Assembly (NCBI GenBank): GCA_030017815.1
Contig: JASEGX010000043.1
Span: forward strand, 1-13,286
Direction: 5' to 3'
Source of the DNA: Thermodesulfobacteriota bacterium
Lineage (GTDB): Bacteria; Desulfobacterota; QYQD01
DNA length: 13,286 nucleotides
The notes under the pieces are model-generated. The model had not been told where the DNA came from. It ran no database searches and was given only the letters and a program-made list of their open reading frames with translations. Both the position numbers and the translations under genes were made by a program. This document shows positions 1 to 6,095 of the stretch, in pieces (position 1 is the stretch's first letter; the number at the start of each line of letters is the position of its first letter).

Positions 1-78
1 TATAGAGCAGCTTTACCACTTATGCACCTGTCCAGTTTTCCCAGACCAGCTCTGAGATCATGGATGCGCTCTAATTTT
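1..78. other. left edge, no supported gene
   Basis: This stretch lies upstream of the rubredoxin. All three plus-strand frames close within about 90 bases, and one has a stop at positions 3-5. It may be the tail of a gene that starts outside the window, but no frame gives a recognisable C-terminus, so I do not call one. Confidence 0.4.
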
Positions 79-159
79 GGCCGCAGATGAACGCAGATTG
101 TTAAGATTTTATAATTTCAGAAAATGACTATCTGCGGGTATCAGCGAAAATCTGCGGCC
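79..159. repeat. interrupted inverted repeat upstream of rubredoxin
   Basis: The outer arms GGCCGCAGAT (79-88) and ATCTGCGGCC (150-159) are perfect reverse complements. A second nested pair, CGCAGAT (92-98) and ATCTGCG (130-136), also matches. The unit CGCAGAT is therefore repeated inside each arm. The repeat ends about 13 bases before the rubredoxin ribosome binding site, so it probably lies in the 5' leader or at the promoter edge. I recall similar CGCAGAT-rich palindromes as dispersed intergenic repeats in environmental bacteria. Its function is unknown. Confidence 0.75.
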
Positions 160-187
160 TAATCAATTTAGAAGGAGGCCTACGGTT

Positions 188-346
188 ATGGATAAGTATG
201 AATGCATAGTCTGCGGCTATGTGTATGACCCGGCCATTGGAGACCCGGATAACGGAATAACGCCCGGCACCCGGTTTAAAGACCTCCCCGATGACTGGAC
301 CTGCCCGGTCTGCGGGGCCGCAAAGGATCAATTTAAAAAGCAGTAG
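188..346 (+). CDS. rub: rubredoxin
   Basis: This 52-aa protein is a complete rubredoxin, a small cytoplasmic one-electron carrier with a single iron bound by four cysteines. Both ligand loops are present: C6-x-x-C9-G (CIVCG) and C39-x-x-C42-G (CPVCG). The conserved Y-x-Y-D-P segment and the D-D-W-x-C-P motif are also there, and the length is normal for the family. The ATG follows a strong AAGGAGG ribosome binding site at 172-178. In anaerobes rubredoxin typically feeds electrons to superoxide reductase, rubrerythrin or flavodiiron oxygen reductase. No such partner is visible in this window. The gene appears monocistronic, lying between two separate inverted repeats, the downstream one starting 11 bases after the stop. 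Confidence 0.97.
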   Translation: MDKYECIVCGYVYDPAIGDPDNGITPGTRFKDLPDDWTCPVCGAAKDQFKKQ

Positions 347-357
347 ACAAGCAAAAC

Positions 358-420
358 GCCACTAAGACACCAAGCCACTAAAACTAAGATTGTTCCTTTG
401 TGTCTTGGTGCCTTGGTGGC
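358..420. repeat. imperfect inverted repeat downstream of rubredoxin
   Basis: The arms are 358-378 and 400-420, 21 bases each. They are reverse complements at 18 of 21 positions, with a 21-base loop. The core is GCCAC-AAG-CACCAAG pairing with CTTGGTG-CTT-GTGGC. The repeat may act as a transcription terminator for rubredoxin, but no T-run follows. It resembles a common dispersed intergenic repeat type, often seen next to a sequence like the CTCTGCGTCCTCAGCGGTG found here at 439-457. The right arm lies inside the long open frame of the next gene, which argues against using the most upstream GTG as the start. Confidence 0.75.
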
Positions 421-501
421 AAAAGTTTTTCTGCGGACTCTGCGTCCTCAGCGGTGAAAAGGCCTAATAATGTCGTTGTAGTGTTAACCGGAGCGCACGC
501 T

Positions 502-1200
502 GTGGATACCCCAAAACGGCAAGGCAGGAACCTCAAACGACAAGTCCTGGAACTCCTTACCTCGACCGATCTTAACCCGGCGCTTGATGAACTCTGCCGG
601 TTACCGGCCCGCCAGGTAATAAACCCCCTCTTTTCCTTCCTGTCCGGCGCTGATCCGGCCGTGAGATGGCGCGCCGTTACAGCCATGGGGATGGTTGTCG
701 CCCGCCTGGCTGCAAAGGATATGGAAGGGGCCCGCGTCATAATGCGGCGTTTAATGTGGAGTTTGAATGACGAATCCGGGGGCATCGGCTGGGGCGCTCC
801 TGAGGCCATGGCCGAGATCATGGCCCGCCACGATGGTCTGGCCGGGGAATATGCCCATATCCTGGTATCCTATGTCAGGCCGGAGGGAAATTTCCTGGAG
901 CATGAATTACTGCAACGCGGCGCCGTATGGGCATTGGGAAGGCTGGCCCAGGTGAGACCGGACTTAATACAGGATTGTATCCCTAACCTACTGCCTTATC
1001 TGAAATCTGAAGATGACACGGTCAGGGGACTGGCCGCCTGGACTATGGGGTTGCTTCGAGCGGAAACGGCCCGCTCACTACTCGAAGGTCTTCTGGCAGA
1101 TAATGCCGAAATCCAGCTTTATCTGGATAATGAGATTACCGTCCGCCGGGTAAGCGCCCTGGCCAGACAGGCATTGTCAGCCCTTGGTAGGCAGTGTTGA
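502..1200 (+). CDS. DVU0298-family helical-repeat protein
   Basis: This protein of about 232 aa is all-helical and built from HEAT-like repeats, for example DPAVRWRAVTAMG near residue 51 and DDTVRGLAAWTMG further on. The segment NDESGGIGWGAPEAMAEIM (about residues 89-107) is the feature by which I recognise the DVU0298 family, common in sulfate reducers and relatives. The function is unknown. HEAT folds usually act as protein-binding scaffolds. The frame stays open back to a GTG at 400, but that stretch is an intergenic repeat. I prefer the GTG at 502, which has GGAG at 490-493 with 8-base spacing. GTG 481 is an alternative. The gene converges on the metallophosphoesterase. There is no signal peptide, so a cytoplasmic location is likely. 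Confidence 0.85.
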   Translation: MDTPKRQGRNLKRQVLELLTSTDLNPALDELCRLPARQVINPLFSFLSGADPAVRWRAVTAMGMVVARLAAKDMEGARVIMRRLMWSLNDESGGIGWGAPEAMAEIMARHDGLAGEYAHILVSYVRPEGNFLEHELLQRGAVWALGRLAQVRPDLIQDCIPNLLPYLKSEDDTVRGLAAWTMGLLRAETARSLLEGLLADNAEIQLYLDNEITVRRVSALARQALSALGRQC

Positions 1201-1223
1201 CAGGGTCTTACCACACTGCCTGC
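1187..1223. terminator. possible bidirectional terminator hairpin
   Basis: AGGCAGTGT (1189-1197) and ACACTGCCT (1213-1221) form a perfect 9-bp stem, extendable by a G-T wobble and a G-C pair, with a 15-base loop. It lies between two convergent genes and overlaps the last codons of the plus-strand one. Neither side has a clear U-run, so intrinsic termination is only a possibility. Confidence 0.4.
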
Positions 1224-1246
1224 AGACGATATATCCCTGATTATTT

Positions 1247-2083
1247 CTATCCAAATATTAAAAATCTCACGCTATCTCCAGGATCCAGGCCGCGCTCGGA
1301 CCACTCCCACTCGTAGCCGACACTATGGGTAACGGCCAGGATGCCGCCCACAGACTGCTCTTTCCTCTCATGGGTATGGCCATAAAGGACAAGTCCAACC
1401 TTGGGAGATGATCTTATGACCTCTGCCGTCCTGCTGTTTCCGGTGAAGGCATTGAGAAAATCCCAGGAAGGATCATTTTTATACGTCAGCAACTCACGGA
1501 AAGGTACGTGGTGCAGCACGACCACGATGTGATCGACCTTGTCCTCCACGCCGGCGATCTGCCTTTTGAGAGATTCGTTCATTATGCCGGCCACCTCGGC
1601 GTCTTCCATGGAACTCCAGTTGCAATAGACAGCGTCCATCCACCGCCTGCCCCCGAATTTCTTGGCCCGGTATGCCTTATCAGGGATTTCCCTGTCCAGT
1701 CCTTCGTTTCTGAACGAATAGTCGTACCAGCCGCAAGTTCCCACAAAAGCGACATTCCCTATCACATAAGGTTCGAATCCAATGTAGATGAAACCATTCT
1801 CCTTGGCCAGCCTGGGCAGAGTGTAACGATATTTTTCTATGCTGTTTTCCTCTTCGTCCTCCACCCAGAGGTCGTGGTTCCCCGCTACGATTAATTTTGG
1901 ACATGTGAGATCGGCGTATTTTCGCAGAGCTTTCTCAAAATGGCGCCGATTGGCAGAGACGTCTCCGCAAACAATAAAAATGTCCGGGGGTTCCCTAAGG
2001 AGAATCGGCGCCTGAATCTCCGGCACTCTTTCGTTTTCAGGAGAAACGTCGGCGTGAATATCGGAGGTAAAAGCGATCTTCAT
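1247..2083 (-). CDS. calcineurin-like metallophosphoesterase
   Basis: This 278-aa protein carries the ordered motifs of the binuclear metal phosphoesterase fold: D8-I-H10, G40-D41, G68-N69-H70-D71, the H191-H192 pair in VVLHHVPF, and G235-H-T-H238. All expected metal ligands are present, so it should be catalytically competent for a phosphomonoester, phosphodiester or nucleotide substrate. The substrate cannot be read from the sequence. There is no signal peptide or membrane segment, so it is cytoplasmic. The length fits a stand-alone domain. The start ATG overlaps the stop of the small upstream gene in an ATGA arrangement, which implies translational coupling. It converges with the DVU0298-family gene. 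Confidence 0.93.
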   Translation of the reverse strand: MKIAFTSDIHADVSPENERVPEIQAPILLREPPDIFIVCGDVSANRRHFEKALRKYADLTCPKLIVAGNHDLWVEDEEENSIEKYRYTLPRLAKENGFIYIGFEPYVIGNVAFVGTCGWYDYSFRNEGLDREIPDKAYRAKKFGGRRWMDAVYCNWSSMEDAEVAGIMNESLKRQIAGVEDKVDHIVVVLHHVPFRELLTYKNDPSWDFLNAFTGNSRTAEVIRSSPKVGLVLYGHTHERKEQSVGGILAVTHSVGYEWEWSERGLDPGDSVRFLIFG

Positions 2084-2244
2084 GAAGAAAAAAGGCCGTT
2101 GTTCTTTTTGGCTTTCGCCGTGACTTTTTTCGCAGTGGTTTTCTTCGTTTTCACATCTGTCATTTTTGCCACTATTTGCCCTGCCGTCTTTTGTATGCCC
2201 TTACCAGCGGGGGCTTTCCCATCGTCTTTCCCTACCGGTGTCAT
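2080..2244 (-). CDS. small Lys/Ala-rich protein coupled to the phosphoesterase
   Basis: This is a 54-aa basic protein. Its C-terminal half is rich in Lys, Ala and Thr (DVKTKKTTAKKVTAKAKK), like the disordered tails of histone H1-like or other nucleic-acid-binding proteins, and it ends in NNGLFSS. No folded domain is recognised. The frame extends up to an ATG at 2328, but I prefer the ATG at 2244. It has an AAGG-containing leader, and a possible promoter lies inside the longer frame. The TGA overlaps the ATG of the phosphoesterase (ATGA), so the two are probably translated together. The coupling and the compositional bias suggest it is real, but a gene this short is hard to prove. Confidence 0.5.
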   Translation of the reverse strand: MTPVGKDDGKAPAGKGIQKTAGQIVAKMTDVKTKKTTAKKVTAKAKKNNGLFSS

Positions 2245-2269
2245 ACAAACCCTTACCTTAACGGAATTT

Positions 2270-2298
2270 TCTATAGTGTGACATTGTTTGTATATGAA
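2270..2298 (-). promoter_or_regulatory. possible sigma70-type promoter for the small protein and phosphoesterase
   Basis: On the minus strand TTCATA (2298-2293) and TATAGA (2275-2270) are separated by exactly 17 bases. The -10 box ends about 25 bases before the preferred ATG at 2244. Neither box is a perfect match to consensus, so this is a candidate only. Confidence 0.3.
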
Positions 2299-2694
2299 TT
2301 GTCTCGATGTTTCAATATATTTTATCATCTCATCAATCTAATACTAACCCAGTATCACTCATCGGAGGCCAAGGGAACCGGTTTGGAGTGAAGGGAGTTG
2401 CGGTGGTGATGGAATGGGTGTGGATGGTGAGGGATTAAGAAGACCTTATCGATGGCGGAATAGGAAAAAATAATGGTCATGACTAGAATAGCGTATAAAA
2501 GTATGCTAAGTTTTAATTGCGCCCCTTATTTTTGATGGTTAATCCAGGGTGGGTATTTTAATTGACAAATTAAGTCTGCTTTAGCATTCTATATAAAAGC
2601 TGATATCCTCTGTTCTAATCCTTTTATAACTGTTCAGCGGGCAGAGTCGACAGAAAAGCCATAAATTGACACTGGTGGTTTGAAGACAACTGTT
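2299..2694. other. intergenic region upstream of the cytochrome
   Basis: About 400 bases separate divergent transcription units. I find no convincing reading frame, tRNA or strong hairpin. The left part (about 2385-2440) is G-rich and purine-rich on the plus strand. The right part is A/T-rich and includes a consensus -35 box (see the promoter entry). The leader preceding the cytochrome start would be about 100 bases. Confidence 0.5.
2562..2592 (+). promoter_or_regulatory. possible promoter of the cytochrome-rhodanese unit
   Basis: A perfect TTGACA -35 box lies at 2562-2567. Candidate -10 sequences are CATTCT (2585-2590, 17-base spacer) or TTCTAT (2587-2592, 19-base spacer), both weak. A TATAAA at 2592-2597 sits too far away for a standard spacer. 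It lies about 100 bases upstream of the cytochrome start in the right orientation. Confidence 0.35.
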
Positions 2695-3987
2695 ATGCGT
2701 AACTTATTTTTGCCCCTTTTTCTGTTTCTATTTTTTCCTTTCAGTTGCTGTCTTGCCGCAGACAACTGCCGTAATTGTCACACTAAACCAGGCGAGTTGA
2801 TAAAAATCACCCGTAATTTAGAAAAACCCGGGATTGAACAATCCTCTGAAACCAAAGGCGAAGGTTGAGGCGGGAAGGTCGCTCCGTTGGAGCGGCATGA
2901 GCGAGTTTTTGTGGACAGCGAATTCCTTACAACTACTCATGGCCAAATTCCTTGTGAGGACTGCCATGGGGGTAATAAAGACGCTCTAGATTTTAAAAAG
3001 GCGCATCAAGGTATTACAGCCGACCCCACATTTCCGGATCCAGGCAAAACGTGCGGTACGTGCCATCCGGAGATAACCAGACATAACAGGAATAGCCTGC
3101 ACATAACCCTTGCATCGTATAAAAGGATTATCGGTCTGAGGATAAATAAAGAAGGCGGGTTGCCGGAAAAGCTGGGGCCGGCCATGGAAGAGCACTGTCT
3201 GTGTTGTCACGCCAGTTGCGGGCAATGCCATGTAAGTCGCCCTCAGTCCGCCGGAGGGGGCTTGCTGGATGGTCACTTTTTCCAGCGGCGCCCGCCCATG
3301 GAGACCACTTGCGTTGCCTGCCACGGCAGCCGCATCGGTGATGAATACTTCGGTAATAATAAGGGGGTCAGCGGGGACATTCATTTTACCAAGAAAAGGA
3401 TGCACTGTGTTTCCTGCCACGTGGGAGACGAGATGCATGGTGAAGCTGAGACTGTATCCGGCCGGTATGCAGTTAAAAATGGTCCGCGCTGCGCTAATTG
3501 CCATCCGGACGCCATTTCTGACCAGTCGAAGATAACGGCCCACAAAATCCATAAGAACCGGGTAAGCTGTTATGTTTGCCATGCGCAACCCTACAAGAAT
3601 TGTTATTCCTGTCACGTAGGCAGGGACAGCAAGGGGCTGGCCTATTACCAGGTTGAATCATCAAAACTGGCCTTTAAGATAGGTCTAAATCCCCAAAAAG
3701 ACGCGGCACATCCTTATAACTATGTTACCGTGCGGCATATCCCGTCTTCACCCGGGCTTTTTGCTTTTTATTTACCCCGCGCTATGGAAAATTTTGATTC
3801 TATTCCTACCTGGAAGATGGCGACGCCACATAATATCCAGAGGAAGACGTCACAAAATCAGTCCTGTAATGCGTGCCACGGCAACCCTTCCCATTTTCTG
3901 ACTCTCTCTGAGATAGAAGAAAAGGGAAAAAAGGCTAATGAGTCGGTTGCAGTGCCGTTCAATTTAATACCGGAACTACGTAAGTAG
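2695..3987 (+). CDS. eleven-heme secreted c-type cytochrome with one in-frame UGA (candidate selenoprotein)
   Basis: Read through a single TGA at 2866-2868, this is one 430-residue frame. It has a signal peptide (hydrophobic residues 4-20, probable cleavage after LAA, residue 22) and eleven CxxCH heme sites. The first Cys of each site is at residues 25, 87, 120, 168, 175, 206, 238, 266, 292, 303 and 391. It should be a periplasmic or surface electron carrier. UGA is codon 58, in a Gly-rich linker (KGEG-U-GGK) between hemes 1 and 2. The downstream part (open to 3987, possible TTG restart at 2887) lacks a signal peptide, so heme attachment would fail without readthrough. All other heme sites are intact, which argues against decay. 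A hairpin after the UGA fits the bacterial SECIS model. The alternatives are a recent nonsense mutation or a sequence error. GAAGA at 2682-2686 is a weak ribosome binding site for ATG 2695; TTG 2680 is an alternative start. The rhodanese gene follows after 36 bases. Confidence 0.8.
2866..2896 (+). promoter_or_regulatory. candidate bacterial SECIS element
   Basis: Directly after the in-frame UGA (2866-2868), GTCGCTCC (2878-2885) pairs with GGAGCGGC (2889-2896). This gives an 8-bp stem with one G-U wobble and a 3-base GUU apical loop. The loop begins 17 bases after the UGA, and its first base is G. As I recall the published bacterial SECIS model, the loop lies about 16-37 bases from the UGA, has 3-14 bases and carries a G in its first two positions. 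This hairpin meets those limits. The stem is GC-rich and could occur by chance. Confidence 0.45.
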
Positions 3988-4023
3988 AAGTTCCAGAAAA
4001 TACATTCTAAGGAGGCGCTAAAT

Positions 4024-4470
4024 ATGGAAAGATTCCGACGGTGTTTTATGGTCTTATCGGTTGTTGTTCTTTTTGTAGCCGGTTTTTCATCCGGGGCTGC
4101 CCTATCGGCTGAATATAAGACCGCCGATGATTTTGTTCAAGCCGCCACGGCGGAGATTAAAGAGGTTTCTGTGGCCGAGGCCCATGATATGATAGCCGGA
4201 GGTAAGTCTCTGGTTATTTTAGATGTAAGGGATCCGGACGAGTTTAAAAAAGGGCATATACCTGGCGCTGTCAATATATCACGCGGCGTGCTGGAGTTTA
4301 AGGTGGCTAAAGAAATACCGAATCGCGACGCGGCTATTCTTGTCTATTGTAAGGTAGGCGGCCGGGGAGCCCTGGCAGCATATACATTAAAGCAAATGGG
4401 TTATAAAAACGTTTTAAACATGGCTGGTGGTTGGGACAAATGGCTTAGTGCCGGCTATCCCGTGGAATAG
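4024..4470 (+). CDS. exported single-domain rhodanese-like sulfurtransferase
   Basis: This 148-aa protein has a clear N-terminal signal sequence (basic MERFRR, hydrophobic residues 8-20, likely cleavage after ALSA, residue 29), so it should act in the periplasm. The rest is one rhodanese domain: LDVRDPDEF (66-74), GHIPGAVNI (77-85) and the catalytic loop C109-K-V-G-G-R114. This is a six-residue loop typical of sulfurtransferases handling persulfide sulfur. It ends with the usual GGWDKW segment. A strong AAGGAGG at 4009-4015 precedes the ATG with normal spacing. It lies 36 bases after the multiheme cytochrome on the same strand, so the two are likely an operon. An exported cytochrome next to an exported sulfurtransferase suggests periplasmic sulfur-compound redox chemistry, but the substrate is not shown. 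Confidence 0.93.
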   Translation: MERFRRCFMVLSVVVLFVAGFSSGAALSAEYKTADDFVQAATAEIKEVSVAEAHDMIAGGKSLVILDVRDPDEFKKGHIPGAVNISRGVLEFKVAKEIPNRDAAILVYCKVGGRGALAAYTLKQMGYKNVLNMAGGWDKWLSAGYPVE

Positions 4471-4498
4471 GGTATCTCTAGGGGCCTGTCTATTATTT

Positions 4499-4534
4499 AC
4501 CCCGTTAGAGAACTGCGTTCTCTAACGGGGTTTA
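4499..4534 (+). terminator. intrinsic terminator after the rhodanese gene
   Basis: CCCCGTTAGAGAAC (4500-4513) and GTTCTCTAACGGGG (4517-4530) form a perfect 14-bp stem (15 bp with the flanking A-T pair) around a 3-base TGC loop. TTTA follows. It sits 30 bases after the rhodanese stop. The U-run is short, but the stem is very strong. Confidence 0.75.
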
Positions 4535-4538
4535 CATA

Positions 4539-4576
4539 GAAGAAATCTATAGTAACTTATAATCTTAGGAGCGTCC
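4539..4576 (+). repeat. 38-bp direct repeat, left copy
   Basis: These 38 bases, beginning GAAGAAATCTATAG and ending GAGCGTCC, recur at 6175-6212 with a single mismatch (G at 4568, T at 6204). No homology extends beyond either end. The two copies bracket the segment holding the YaiI-family gene, the IS30 remnant and the small membrane protein. The left copy follows the rhodanese terminator directly. Confidence 0.9.
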
Positions 4577-4628
4577 TCAATATCTTCTAAACCATGCCTA
4601 TTCGGAGGAAAGGGAGTGCTGCCGGTTC

Positions 4629-5093
4629 ATGCGCTTATATGTTGACGCGGATGCCTGTCCCAGAGCCATTAAGGAAATACTCTACCGGGCGGTTGTCAGG
4701 GTCAAGGTTCCGCTGATTATGGTTTCCAATCTGAATCTGCAGGTTCCGGACGCTTCCAATATCAGCGGCATCAACGTGCCCGGCGGCCCGGATGCGGCGG
4801 ATGATAAGATTGCCGAGCTGGTGGAAGCGGGCGATCTCGTGGTGACCGCCGATATTCCGCTGGCCGACCGAGTGGTCAGCAAGGGCGCCGTGGCCCTGGA
4901 TCCGAGAGGCGACTTTTATACCGAGGAAACGATCAAACATCGCCTTGCGGTGCGAAATCTCATGGATCAGTTGCGCAGCCAAGGCGCCAACACGGGTGGC
5001 CCCGCCACGTTTAACCTCAAAGACCGGCAGGCTTTCGCCAATCAATTGGATAAATTTTTTGCAAAAGGGCGCGCAAATGGGGACTTCCTCTAG
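4629..5093 (+). CDS. yaiI: YaiI/YqxD (UPF0178, DUF188) family protein
   Basis: This 154-aa protein is a full-length UPF0178 member. It begins MRLYVDADACPRAIKEIL, the family signature with D6, D8 and C10-P11. It also contains GPDAADDKIAEL (about 53-64), VVTADIPLADRV (71-82) and LDPRG. As I recall, the fold is PIN-like and the acidic residues suggest metal binding, but no biochemical function is established. It is probably cytoplasmic. GGAGG and AGGGAG occur at 4604-4616, with the second 12 bases before the ATG. The C-terminal residues may have been altered: the stop at 5091-5093 is followed at once, in the same frame, by IS30 transposase coding sequence, so the native 3' end may have been replaced at a recombination junction. 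Confidence 0.9.
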   Translation: MRLYVDADACPRAIKEILYRAVVRVKVPLIMVSNLNLQVPDASNISGINVPGGPDAADDKIAELVEAGDLVVTADIPLADRVVSKGAVALDPRGDFYTEETIKHRLAVRNLMDQLRSQGANTGGPATFNLKDRQAFANQLDKFFAKGRANGDFL

Positions 5094-5234
5094 TTTTCCA
5101 GTTTACGAAAGATCACTGAAGAAGATATTGCATTTGCAGTAAAAAAGCTTAATCATAGACCAAGAAAGTGCCTCAACTACCGGTCTCCACATGAAGTGTT
5201 CTGGCAGACATCAAATGGTGCACTTACAATTTGA
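5094..5234 (+). pseudogene. IS30-family transposase, C-terminal remnant
   Basis: Reading in the frame ending at TGA 5232-5234 gives about 46 residues. They include LRKITEEDIAFAVKKLNHRP (from about 5103) and then the RKCLNYRSPHEVFW segment, ending GALTI. This is the conserved C-terminus of IS30-type DDE transposases, in which LNxRPRKCLxYxxPxEVF is diagnostic. The catalytic domain is absent, and the sequence abuts the stop codon of the YaiI-family gene in the same frame. It is therefore a dead fragment left by deletion or recombination. The right end of the element probably lies near 5240. No intact left end is visible. Confidence 0.85.
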
Positions 5235-5242
5235 ATTCACGA

Positions 5243-5271
5243 TAAAACAAGAAAAGCATATTTACATGACC
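5243..5271. repeat. 29-bp dispersed repeat, copy 1
   Basis: A 29-base sequence starting TAAAACAAGAAAAGC and ending TTTACATGACC is identical at 12467-12495. Weaker similarity continues to the right in both copies (CCTTATTC follows within about 10 bases). This copy lies just beyond the IS30 remnant, and the other just upstream of a different transposase remnant. It is likely part of a mobile or REP-like element present in several copies. Confidence 0.85.
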
Positions 5272-5420
5272 GTTTCGTCCTTATTCCCGTGCGTAGGTAG
5301 GATAGCCAGTTGGAAAAGGATGTCATCGGACTTGAAGGAGGGAATATTGTAATTTTTATTTTTCTGCAGGAGAAGCTTGACTTTTGTCAACTAAAGGTAG
5401 CGTCTTGTTCGGCACCGGAA

Positions 5421-5876
5421 CTACGAAATGTGGCATATCCCATTAAATAAACCAGCGAAGAACAGAATCCCGGATAACCAACCAAGTAGATGCAAATACC
5501 AATCATTCTTACCTCGTTGACTGTTTCGGTCGACGAGTACCTCCCAGTCGATCTCACTCTTATAAAACAGGTCAACATCCTTCCTGAACAAACTAAAGAA
5601 ACGCCCACACAGGTAATAATCAATGGTTGCGTGCAAGGAAATCAGCAGGATCCCAACCGAGAATAGCCAGATCGAAATATTTACGCCTGTTGTATTTGGT
5701 TTGGCTGCAACGTAGGCTAGTGATGCCAGAAGTGCCCCCGAATTAAGAACAAACAGGTAATTAGTTATTCGCGATAACGTAGCCTGCTCGAATTCTCTGT
5801 GACCAGTCCAACATTCTTTGATATATTGGATTTTGGCATTTCGATTCACTTCTTCTTTAATCTCGTTGTATTTCAT
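5421..5876 (-). CDS. small three-TM membrane protein, unrecognised
   Basis: This 151-aa protein has a charged N-terminal helix (1-38) and three predicted membrane segments at about 40-58, 66-88 and 127-147. A charged loop (89-126) lies between the second and third. It should sit in the inner membrane. I do not recognise the family. A start with a good ribosome binding site (GAGG at 5888-5885, minus strand, 8-base spacing) and a clean membrane topology support it as a real gene. It lies inside the segment bounded by the 38-bp repeats, and its composition looks more AT-rich than the flanking core genes. That fits recent acquisition. Small multi-TM proteins near restriction systems are sometimes defence effectors, but no effector domain is visible here. 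Confidence 0.75.
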   Translation of the reverse strand: MKYNEIKEEVNRNAKIQYIKECWTGHREFEQATLSRITNYLFVLNSGALLASLAYVAAKPNTTGVNISIWLFSVGILLISLHATIDYYLCGRFFSLFRKDVDLFYKSEIDWEVLVDRNSQRGKNDWYLHLLGWLSGILFFAGLFNGICHIS

Positions 5877-5888
5877 AATCTATACCTC

Positions 5889-6046
5889 AGAACCAAAATC
5901 TGCTCACTCATAAAACTATCTGATGCGGGAGAATTCTGGTCAAATCACCTTACCCTATAATTCAATTCCTTCCAAACTTCGCTCTCGCCTGCCCAACATT
6001 GTATATTATATCGACTCTACTTTTCTCGTGTGTGGCTGTATTAAAA
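5889..6046. other. A/T-rich intergenic segment
   Basis: Together with the repeat element at 6047-6168 and the 38-bp repeat at 6175-6212, this fills the gap of about 370 bases between the membrane protein and the Abi-like gene. I see no reading frame of note or RNA gene. Any promoter for the membrane protein must lie here on the minus strand. No clear match was found. Confidence 0.4.
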
Positions 6047-6095
6047 GCGTAAAGCGCGAAAGCGTAAAGCGGGACGTTGCGTAAAGCGGGACGTT
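6047..6095. repeat. tandem repeats, left arm of REP/MITE-like element
   Basis: Two perfect 17-bp units GCGTAAAGCGGGACGTT lie at 6062-6078 and 6079-6095. A diverged 15-bp unit GCGTAAAGCGCGAAA (6047-6061) precedes them. The last unit runs into the left arm of the palindrome at 6088. Confidence 0.9.

Noticed and set aside
128..331. 67-aa minus-strand frame opposite rubredoxin
   Set aside because: It is antisense to a clear rubredoxin with all four cysteines, and has no recognisable content.
400..501. N-terminal extension of the DVU0298-family gene from GTG 400
   Set aside because: This stretch is the right arm of an intergenic inverted repeat and lacks family similarity. GTG 502 has a better ribosome binding site.
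2986..3615. 209-aa minus-strand frame opposite the cytochrome
   Set aside because: It is a shadow of the heme-rich coding strand, and its sequence has no domain features.
2887..3987. Heme-rich part as a separate gene starting at TTG 2887
   Set aside because: GGAAGG upstream could serve as a ribosome binding site, but the product would lack a signal peptide and could not be matured as a c-type cytochrome. The frame is continuous with the upstream part apart from one UGA.
5298..5450. Open plus-strand stretch reading QLEKDVIGLEGGNIVIF
   Set aside because: It is protein-like in composition but has a stop just before it, no plausible start with a ribosome binding site and no recognised family, and it overlaps the end of the membrane protein gene. 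It may be a decayed fragment.
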